From positions 18,319 through 82,318 of the forward strand of contig CBIHOD010000008.1 in the NCBI GenBank assembly GCA_966211815.1: a stretch of 64,000 nucleotides of DNA. Reading direction: 5' to 3'. Source of the DNA: JANPCX01 sp966211815 (GTDB lineage: Bacteria > Pseudomonadota > Gammaproteobacteria > Burkholderiales > Burkholderiaceae_C). How positions within the stretch are numbered: the first letter of the stretch is position 1; each line of letters opens with the position of its first letter. Below the pieces are notes generated by a model. That model was not told the origin of the DNA and did not search any database. It was given only the letters and a program-made list of their open reading frames with translations. Positions 57,759 through 64,000 of the stretch are shown here, in pieces. A program made the position numbers and the translations under genes.

Positions 57759-60539
57759 TCAGCGGTAGGTGAGGTAGACCGGGCCGTCGGCTTCGCGCAG
57801 CAGCACCGGGCCGGTGGCCGCCAGGCCGCGCCCGCGGGCGTCGGTCGCCTGGGCCAGCCCGCGGGTGTCGATGTCCAGCCGCACCTGCCCCCGGTCGACC
57901 CACACCGCGTAGACCGCCTCCCCGCCGTCGCTGAAGCGCAGCGCGTGCAATCCGGCGGGCAGGTTGGGCGCGGCGCCCGTCAAGCGGCCTTTCGACGCGG
58001 CGGCGAAGGTCTTCATCGCTTCCTGCGCCGGCTTGGGCCGCAGATCGGTGTCGTAAAGCCCGAAATGGTGTTCGCGGTTGTCCATGGCGAGGCCGTCGTC
58101 GACCAGGTCGTACCAGACATTCACCGGCAGCCCCAGCGTGGCGCCCACCAGGAAACGCCGCGCCAGGCGGACCGCCTGCCGGGCCCGCTTGTCCAGCTTT
58201 TGTCGGCCGTCGGCGATCGCGCAGGGCGTCTCGCCGTCGGGGCAGGCGCTGGAAAAGCCCCACTCGGTGTCCCACACCGCCAGCGACGCGCGGCCTTTCT
58301 CGCGCAGCAGGGTCCTGAGCATGTGCAGCTCGGCGCCCCAGGCTTCCGGGTTGATGTAGTAGGCGTGGTAGCCGAGTGCGTCGACCGGGGCCAGTCCTCC
58401 CGCGCGCTCCAGCGCGTCGATGTACTGGAACGAGAACTCGGTGGGCCGCGCCGCGTCGCAGGGCGAAGCGAAACTGGGCACCAGCCCGCCCAGGGTGACC
58501 TGGGCCTTCGGGTCCGCGGCGCGCACCGCTTTCATGGTGGCCGCGACGAGTTGGCCGTAGGACGCCGCGTCCGGCCTGGGCCGCCAGAAACCGACGTTGC
58601 CCGACGGGCAGTCGGCGCCGGTGTTCGGCTCGTTCCAGATTTCGAACCGCACGCCCTGGCCCTTGAACCGAGCGGCCGCGGCGCCGGCGTAGGCGGCGAA
58701 GGCGTCGCGCTCGGCGGCGGTGGACATCAAGGCGCCGTCGCGGTGCAGCGGGTTGGTGTAGGCGAAGATGAACAGCACGTCCAGGCCCAGCGACCTGGCG
58801 TCGGCCAGCAAGGTGTCGTAGGCCGAGAAGTCGTAGACGCCGCGCGTCTTCTCGATCCGGTCCCAGAACAGGTCGGTGCGCACGAAGCGGAAACCGGCTT
58901 CCCGGGCCTTCAGCAGGTGCAGGCGGTTGACCTCCGCTGTTTGGTTGAAATGCGCGGACACGCCCAGCCTGGAGGCCGCGTCCGGGGAATCCGGCCCGCG
59001 CCAGGCGGAGACCGCCTTGGCTTCGGCCACGCCGGCCGCGGGCACCCTGGACAGGGACACCGCGGCGGGCCCGGTCGACAGCACCACGTCGTCGAATTGC
59101 AGCGCGCCTTCGATGGCGCGGATGCGCCAGCCGTCCACCGCCTGCACCACCACCGCCACTTCGGCGACACCGCCGGCGAGCCGGCCGTCGGCGGCGCCGC
59201 CGAAGCTCATGCTGGGCAGCCGCAGGTCCACGTCCAGGGTGCACCAGGTGTCCGAAGCCGTTTCGAAGGGGCAGCGCTCGGGCCGGTAGATGTGCGTCTG
59301 GCCGGTGCCGTCTTTCACCCGGGCGAAGACGCGGGCGGCGCGTTCCAGCTTGTTCCTGATCCTGAACCGCAGGTTGTCGGCGGGCACCGGGGCGGCCAGC
59401 GTGCGGGCCGCTTCGGCGTAGACGGGGCAGGGGGCGGCGTCGCAGCGGGTCGAATAGTCGAGCTGCAGCGCATGGCCGCCGCCGACCGCGTCCGCCACCC
59501 GCGAAATCCCGCCTTTCGAGCCCCCGCCGAACTCGGCGCCGGGCACGAAGCGCCAGTCCGCCGCGGCCGCCGGGCGCTCGAAGTCATCCTCGAACGAAGC
59601 GCTGGCGGGCCAGGAGAACGCCAGCAGCGGCGCCGCATCGGCCGCGAGCTTGAACCTCAGCGCCCCGTTCCACAGCATGTCTTCCCGCCCGGCGACCACA
59701 TCCGAGCCGGTGGCGGAGCCGTAGCTTTTGTCGTAGGTGACGCCCGCGCCCGTGGAGGTCTGCTCCACGCCGCGGGCCTTGATCGACTCGACATACAGGT
59801 TCCTGTCCTCGCCGCCGGCGGCGAGGTCGTTCGCGAAGACCAGGTCCAGGCTGCTTTGCGCCGGCAGGCCGTCGGGCAGGTTGAAGGTGTAGTCGGCGTA
59901 GCGGGTGTTGGCGACCTCCACCCTGGCCAACGCCTGCCCGTCGAGGCGAACTTCCATCACCGGGCCCCGGCCGGCCGCCAGGCTGCCACGGGCGCGCACG
60001 GTGAGCGCCTGGTTGCCGCTGTATTCCAGGCGCAGCGTGCCGTTCCACAGCAGGTCTTCGCGGCCGGGCATCGTGTCGATGCCGTCCAGGGCGCCCCTGT
60101 CGTAACGCACCTGGGGCGCGTCCGGCGCGAAAGGCTTGCCGTCCACGGCGATCGACCGCACGTACAGGTTGCGGTCTTCGCCCGCCACCACGCCGTCATT
60201 CACGAAAGAGACGTCGACCTTGGCGCCGTTGGCCAGCAAGGCGGGGCTGGAGAAGCGGTAAACCTCGTACTGCGGCGAACGCACTTCGATCCGGCCCAGC
60301 AGCCGGCCGTCGGCGCGCACCTCCATCAACGCGCCGACCTGTGCAGCGAGCGTCGCACGCGCCGTGACGGCGACCTGGCTGCCGGCCGCGGCGGCCTCTT
60401 CCCTTTGCGGAGCCTCCGCGGCGGGCGCGGCGGACGGGGCGGCTGATTCGCCGTCGCCGGCGGGCTCCCGACCACCGCCGCAACCTGCCAGCGCCGCGCA
60501 CACCAGCATGCCGTGGAAAACCAAACTGGCAGGACGCAT
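57759..60539 (-). CDS. secreted lipoprotein glycoside hydrolase, GH39/PslG-like, with two xylan-binding-type modules
   Basis: A 926-residue protein anchored by a lipobox (AALAGC, Cys near residue 20). After an Ala/Pro/Glu-rich linker come two tandem beta-sandwich modules resembling CBM60, each with the pattern ARATLAAQ/ARGSLAAG...MEVR-DG and GEDRNLYV-SI (residues about 55-170 and 175-285). A galactose-binding-like jelly roll (about 310-500) precedes the catalytic barrel (520-850): FVRTDLFWDRIEKTRGVYDF, probable acid/base Glu637 in EIWNEPN and nucleophile Glu759 in WDTEWGFSS. It probably cleaves an exopolysaccharide or plant glycan. No polysaccharide synthesis genes are adjacent. Confidence 0.82.
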   Translation of the reverse strand: MRPASLVFHGMLVCAALAGCGGGREPAGDGESAAPSAAPAAEAPQREEAAAAGSQVAVTARATLAAQVGALMEVRADGRLLGRIEVRSPQYEVYRFSSPALLANGAKVDVSFVNDGVVAGEDRNLYVRSIAVDGKPFAPDAPQVRYDRGALDGIDTMPGREDLLWNGTLRLEYSGNQALTVRARGSLAAGRGPVMEVRLDGQALARVEVANTRYADYTFNLPDGLPAQSSLDLVFANDLAAGGEDRNLYVESIKARGVEQTSTGAGVTYDKSYGSATGSDVVAGREDMLWNGALRFKLAADAAPLLAFSWPASASFEDDFERPAAAADWRFVPGAEFGGGSKGGISRVADAVGGGHALQLDYSTRCDAAPCPVYAEAARTLAAPVPADNLRFRIRNKLERAARVFARVKDGTGQTHIYRPERCPFETASDTWCTLDVDLRLPSMSFGGAADGRLAGGVAEVAVVVQAVDGWRIRAIEGALQFDDVVLSTGPAAVSLSRVPAAGVAEAKAVSAWRGPDSPDAASRLGVSAHFNQTAEVNRLHLLKAREAGFRFVRTDLFWDRIEKTRGVYDFSAYDTLLADARSLGLDVLFIFAYTNPLHRDGALMSTAAERDAFAAYAGAAAARFKGQGVRFEIWNEPNTGADCPSGNVGFWRPRPDAASYGQLVAATMKAVRAADPKAQVTLGGLVPSFASPCDAARPTEFSFQYIDALERAGGLAPVDALGYHAYYINPEAWGAELHMLRTLLREKGRASLAVWDTEWGFSSACPDGETPCAIADGRQKLDKRARQAVRLARRFLVGATLGLPVNVWYDLVDDGLAMDNREHHFGLYDTDLRPKPAQEAMKTFAAASKGRLTGAAPNLPAGLHALRFSDGGEAVYAVWVDRGQVRLDIDTRGLAQATDARGRGLAATGPVLLREADGPVYLTYR

Positions 60540-60751
60540 GCCGAATACCTTTCAAGCCTTTGCGGGCTTCTTCATGGTGGATTGCGCGCGGCGGCCGTTG
60601 CGCGGCGCGAGGGCTGCGCAGTCTGCCCGGACGGGCGCGCCGAAGCCAATCACTTCGGCCCATCGCGATCAGCGAAGCTGATCGCGGCACCCCTCGCGCA
60701 AATGTGGGACGATCCCGGCGGGCACGTTTCGCCCTGCGCATTCCCCTTCCC

Positions 60752-60961
60752 ATGCCTGCATCCACCCCCATCCCCGGCGTGCCCAGCCCCTGCGTCAACG
60801 TCTGCCGGATGAACCCGCAGACCGGTTTGTGCGAAGGCTGCTGGCGCACGCTGGACGAGATCGCGGCCTGGTCGAAGATGCCGGACGAAGCCAAGCGCGA
60901 AGTCTGGCTGCGCCTGGCCGAGCGCGGCGGGCCGCTGTGGATGGAACCGACGGCGCCGTGA
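60752..60961 (+). CDS. DUF1289 protein
   Basis: A 69-residue Cys-rich protein, CVNVCRMNPQTGLCEGCWRT with C14, C18, C27 and C30, then DEIAAWSKMPDEAKREVW, exactly the DUF1289 pattern (likely metal-binding). Function unknown. Overlapping longer frames are rejected. Confidence 0.9.
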   Translation: MPASTPIPGVPSPCVNVCRMNPQTGLCEGCWRTLDEIAAWSKMPDEAKREVWLRLAERGGPLWMEPTAP

Positions 60962-60973
60962 CGCGCCCGGGGT

Positions 60974-61804
60974 TCATTCCTTCCCGGGAACGGCGCCGCC
61001 CCGGCGCAAGGCTTCGGGCGTGAGGCCGAAGGCCTCGCGGAACGCCGCCACATAGGCGCTGCTGCTGGAAAAGCCGAGCGAAGCGGCGATGGCCTTGACC
61101 GGCCGGCCGCCGGCCAGCAGGTCGAACGACGCCAGCAGCCGCGCTTGCCGGCGCCACGCGCGGAAGGTCATGCCGGTGTCGGCCGCGAAGCGGCGGGTGA
61201 AATTGCGCGGGGACATGGCCGCCCGTTCCGCGGCGTCTTCCAGCGAGCATGGCCCTTGCCGCCGCGACAGCAAGGGCAGCACCGCGCGGCGCAAAGGTTC
61301 GGCGGCGGGCAGCGGAAGGCGTGTCGGCAGGCAGGCCGATTCGCCGAGCGCGTGCAGCAGCAGCGCCGCCGCGCGCGCCTGCGTCGCCGCGGCGCGGCGG
61401 CCGTCGAACAGCGCTATCACCAGTTCGCGGACCAGGGCCGGGCATTCCAGCGCGTGGGTTTCGGCGCGGCGCGCGAATGCCCCGGCGCCGCAGCAGGCGT
61501 CCACCCAGGCGGGATCGAAATAGACGGTGCGCAGCTCGGCGTGGGCCGACAACGCTTCGATCGCGTGTTCCTGCCGCGGCGGCAACCACAGCGCGCGCTG
61601 CGGCAGCACCGTCCATTGGCTCTGCGGCGTCCGGACCTGCAGCATGCCAGCGGCCACGAACACCAGCTGGGCGGTGGCGTGGCGGTGAGCCGGCCGGCGG
61701 CTGCCTTCGGCGTAACGGCGGGCGAGCGTCGTCCACGGCGCGGTGGGTCGGGCCGGCTCATCCTGGCGTTCCGGCGACGCGTCATGGCGTTTGGGCGGCG
61801 GCAT
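60974..61804 (-). CDS. AraC-family transcriptional regulator
   Basis: A 276-residue regulator: N-terminal cupin-type sensor (PAHRHATAQLVFVAAGMLQV, LWLPPRQEHAIEAL) and two C-terminal HTHs (LEDAAERAAMSPRNFTRRFA and VKAIAASLGFSSSSAYVAAF). Divergent from the metC-like gene 61 bp away, its probable target. Confidence 0.93.
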   Translation of the reverse strand: MPPPKRHDASPERQDEPARPTAPWTTLARRYAEGSRRPAHRHATAQLVFVAAGMLQVRTPQSQWTVLPQRALWLPPRQEHAIEALSAHAELRTVYFDPAWVDACCGAGAFARRAETHALECPALVRELVIALFDGRRAAATQARAAALLLHALGESACLPTRLPLPAAEPLRRAVLPLLSRRQGPCSLEDAAERAAMSPRNFTRRFAADTGMTFRAWRRQARLLASFDLLAGGRPVKAIAASLGFSSSSAYVAAFREAFGLTPEALRRGGAVPGKE

Positions 61805-61865
61805 GCGCGGCAGTATGAAGGCCCAGGGCTAGCCCATCCCATCCCAACCCAACCCGCGCTCCGCC

Positions 61866-63119
61866 ATGCACGACCACCCGTCCGACTCGCCGAAACACCG
61901 CATCGACACCGCGCTGGCCCATCTCGGCCGCGCCTCCAGCCGCGCCGCCCAATCGGTCAGCCCGCCGCTGGTGCGCACTTCCACCGTCGTTTTCGAGACC
62001 CTGGCCGACTACGAGCGCGCCCACCACGGCACGTTGTTCGAATCGCCGCGCTACGGGCGCTCGGGCACCACCACCACCTTCGAGTTGCAACAGGCGATGG
62101 CGGCGCTGGAAGGCGCTGCTTCCTGCATCGCCACCGCCAGCGGCCTGTCGGCGATCACGGCGGTGCTGGCCGCGCACGGCGGCGCGGGCGGGCACCTGCT
62201 CGTGAGCGAAGGTGTGTACGGGCCGACGCGGCTGTTCTGCGAGAAGGACCTCGCGGCCGCGGGCACCCGCGTCGAGTTCTTCCCCCATGGCGCCGACATC
62301 GCCGGCCTGATCCGGCCCGACACGCGGCTGGTGTTCATTGAGACCCCGGCTTCGCTGACGATGGAGATGCTCGACGCCCGCGCCGTCTGCGCCGCCGCCC
62401 GCGCGCGCGGCGTGCCGGTCGCGGCCGACGCCACCTGGGGCACGCCGCTGTTCTTCAAGCCGCACGCGCTCGGCGTGGACATCGCCATCCACTCGGCCAC
62501 CAAATTCATCGGCGGCCATTCCGACGTGATGCTCGGCCTGGTGACGGGGACTCACGAAGCGCTGGCAGGGGTGCGTGCCTGGCTCGACCGCAGCGGCAGC
62601 CACGCCGCGCCCGACGCCTGTTGGCTGGCGCTGCGCGGCCTGCGCACGCTGGCGGTGCGCCTGCGGCGCCACCAGGAGACGGCCTTGCGCGTCGCGGCGT
62701 GGCTGCAGCGGCAACCGCGGGTCAGGCGCGTGCTCTTCCCCGCGCTGCCCGGCGACCCCGGCCACTCGCTGTGGCGCGACCAGTTCTCCGGCGCCGCCGG
62801 GCCGCTCAGCTTCGAGCTGGCGCCTTGCGGCGAGGCGGCGTTCGAACGCTTCATCGACGCCTTCGAACTCTTCTCCCTCGGCACCAGCTGGGGCGGTTTC
62901 GAGAGCCTGGTGCTGCCGGCGGTGCCCCATGCCTTGCGCGGACGGCCGGCGCTGCCGGACGAAGGGCGGCTCGTGCGCATCCACCTGGGGCTGGAAGACG
63001 CGGGCGACCTGGAGGCCGACCTGGCGCGGGCCCTTTCGCAAATCCCCGCCGACCCCGCGCGCGGTCCGAGCGCCGACAATGGCACTCCCGATGGCCTTCC
63101 CGGCGGCGCGCCACCATGA
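61866..63119 (+). CDS. metC: cystathionine beta-lyase
   Basis: A 417-residue PLP enzyme of the Cys/Met metabolism family. PLP-lysine K213 in SATKFIGGHSD; RYGRSGTTTTFELQQAMAAL and SLGTSWGGFESLVLP are MetC-type segments. It cleaves cystathionine to homocysteine, pyruvate and ammonia. Stop overlaps the next gene (ATGA). A Gly/Pro-rich tail of about 20 residues is extra. Confidence 0.92.
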   Translation: MHDHPSDSPKHRIDTALAHLGRASSRAAQSVSPPLVRTSTVVFETLADYERAHHGTLFESPRYGRSGTTTTFELQQAMAALEGAASCIATASGLSAITAVLAAHGGAGGHLLVSEGVYGPTRLFCEKDLAAAGTRVEFFPHGADIAGLIRPDTRLVFIETPASLTMEMLDARAVCAAARARGVPVAADATWGTPLFFKPHALGVDIAIHSATKFIGGHSDVMLGLVTGTHEALAGVRAWLDRSGSHAAPDACWLALRGLRTLAVRLRRHQETALRVAAWLQRQPRVRRVLFPALPGDPGHSLWRDQFSGAAGPLSFELAPCGEAAFERFIDAFELFSLGTSWGGFESLVLPAVPHALRGRPALPDEGRLVRIHLGLEDAGDLEADLARALSQIPADPARGPSADNGTPDGLPGGAPP

Positions 63120-63802
63120 AACAGATCACCTTCTACCTCGACTTCCTCTCGCCCTACGCCTACCTCGCCTTCGAGCGCCTGCCCGAGGCGCTGCAAGGGG
63201 TGTCCCATGAAGTGCGCTACCAGCCGGTGCTGTTGCCCGGCCTGTTGACGCATTTCGGCCAAAAGGGGCCGGCCGAGATCGAACCCAAGCGTGCCTGGAC
63301 CTACCGGCACATCGCCTGGCTCGCGCACCGGCACGGCGTGCCGCTGCGCATGCCGGCGGTGCACCCCTTCAACCCGCTGCCCCTGCTGCGCCTGGCGCTG
63401 GCGGCGGCCCGGCCCGGCGCGTCGCCCAACCGCTGGGTCTGCGAACAGGTCTTCCGCCACGTGTGGGACGGCGGCGGCGCCGACGCGGCCGACCCGCGGC
63501 GCCTGCAGGCCTTGACGGAACGCCTGGAAGAGTCGATGCGCCAACGCGGCGGCGGGTTGGCCGACCCGCAGGGCGACGCCGTCAAGCAGGCGCTGAAAGA
63601 CGCCACCGCCCGCGCGGCCGCGCTCGGCGTGTTCGGCGTGCCCCACTTCGAGGTCGAAGGCCGCCTTTACTTCGGCCTGGAAAGCCTGCCGATGCTGGCC
63701 GGCGCATTGCGCGGCGACGACGACTGGTTCGAAGGCCCGGCCTGGGACGAGGCCGGCGCGGCCCGGCCCGGCGTGCAGCGGGACTTCAAGCGCAGCGGTT
63801 GA
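63116..63802 (+). CDS. DsbA-family protein, 2-hydroxychromene-2-carboxylate isomerase-like
   Basis: A 228-residue thioredoxin-fold protein without a CXXC pair: ITFYLDFLSPYAYLAFERLP (Ser-Pro in place of Cys), PFNPLPLLRLAL and ALGVFGVPHFEVEGRLYFGL. Related to glutathione-dependent kappa-class enzymes. Substrate unknown; coupled to metC. Confidence 0.88.
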   Translation: MKQITFYLDFLSPYAYLAFERLPEALQGVSHEVRYQPVLLPGLLTHFGQKGPAEIEPKRAWTYRHIAWLAHRHGVPLRMPAVHPFNPLPLLRLALAAARPGASPNRWVCEQVFRHVWDGGGADAADPRRLQALTERLEESMRQRGGGLADPQGDAVKQALKDATARAAALGVFGVPHFEVEGRLYFGLESLPMLAGALRGDDDWFEGPAWDEAGAARPGVQRDFKRSG

Positions 63803-63897
63803 GGATCGATGCTGCGACCGGGTTGCCGCTACTTCGCCAACCGGGCGCCGGTGGCTGAGGCCATGCGAGGTGCGTGAGGCGATATGGCGCGCCCGCG

Positions 63898-64000
63898 CTG
63901 CGATGGGGGCGGGATGCCCTGCTCCGTTCATGGCCCCCGCGGGGCTTCGCCCCGCTCCTCCTGATACTTCACTGCGCAGGGCATCCCGCCCCCATCGCAG
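63898..64000. repeat. 103-bp palindromic element at the window edge
   Basis: Perfect 25-bp inverted arms at 63898-63922 and 63976-64000 enclose 53 bp that hold a smaller hairpin, GCGGGGC-TTC-GCCCCGC (63939-63955). It may extend beyond the window. No coding features. Confidence 0.85.

Noticed and set aside
57171..60446. Plus-strand frame of over 1000 codons
   Set aside because: Opposite the glycoside hydrolase lipoprotein and overlapping the YbaK gene in another frame; Arg/His/Gln-rich with no motifs.

Overview
The window is very GC-rich (about 70 percent), densely coding chromosomal DNA. Gene content and repeats suggest a betaproteobacterium, most likely family Comamonadaceae (Variovorax/Acidovorax-like): Bug-type solute receptor, Burkholderiales-type porin, PPi-dependent phosphofructokinase, FisR-type sulfide regulon, leucine (liu) pathway, and dispersed intergenic repeats with the core GCCTGTCGAAG. 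I found no rRNA, tRNA, CRISPR array, complete prophage or IS element.

Layout: 1-8.1 kb is a minus-strand phosphonate-type ABC uptake operon (phnD-phnC-phnE-phnE), followed by a second PhnD-like receptor translationally coupled to a chemoreceptor, and upstream of all this a porin. 8.26-10.4 kb is a TctD/TctE-like two-component system. The phnD and porin promoters share an 11-bp-phased CTTTC repeat at the same distance from the same -10-like box, so the two-component system probably controls both. 10.6-15.1 kb holds ilvD, pfp and rdgC, with an 8-unit tandem repeat that supplies the stop codon of pfp.

15.2-20.9 kb is the most unusual block: five tightly packed genes for a FeeM-like N-acyl amino acid synthase, a nitroreductase-like flavoprotein, an FtsX/LolE-type permease with no ATPase beside it, a multi-spanning membrane histidine kinase and a NarL-type response regulator. 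It reads as a possible make-modify-export-sense circuit for a lipid signal and is the best candidate for an undescribed system. 21-26 kb is a sulfide-detoxification regulon (fisR, persulfide dioxygenase, sqr, TauE/SafE exporter) with a near-consensus sigma-54 promoter.

26.2-36.4 kb carries small accessory and repair genes: a DNA glycosylase, a dioxygenase fused to a WD40 propeller facing a TetR gene across two matched operators, a cupin-nucleosidase-nucleotidyltransferase cluster whose last gene is frameshifted, an AmpC beta-lactamase and a CDF exporter. 36.5-41.1 kb has a membrane PQQ dehydrogenase and a second chemoreceptor. 41.3-45.7 kb is accessory DNA: two small HTH regulators, an unrecognised acidic-tailed protein overlapping an orphan VgrG-like gene, a heptanucleotide tandem repeat bracketed by dispersed repeats, and a sirtuin.

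45.7-49.2 kb carries a phosphatase-like protein, an HD hydrolase, two poorly known proteins and a Bug receptor. After a 119-bp MITE-like palindrome and a GST come the leucine/isovalerate genes (MCC beta, an exported hydrolase, methylglutaconyl-CoA hydratase, MCC alpha, HMG-CoA lyase) and a YbaK protein (50.5-57.8 kb). The window ends with a secreted glycoside hydrolase lipoprotein, a DUF1289 protein, an AraC regulator, cystathionine beta-lyase, a DsbA-family isomerase and a perfect 25-bp inverted repeat at the right edge.
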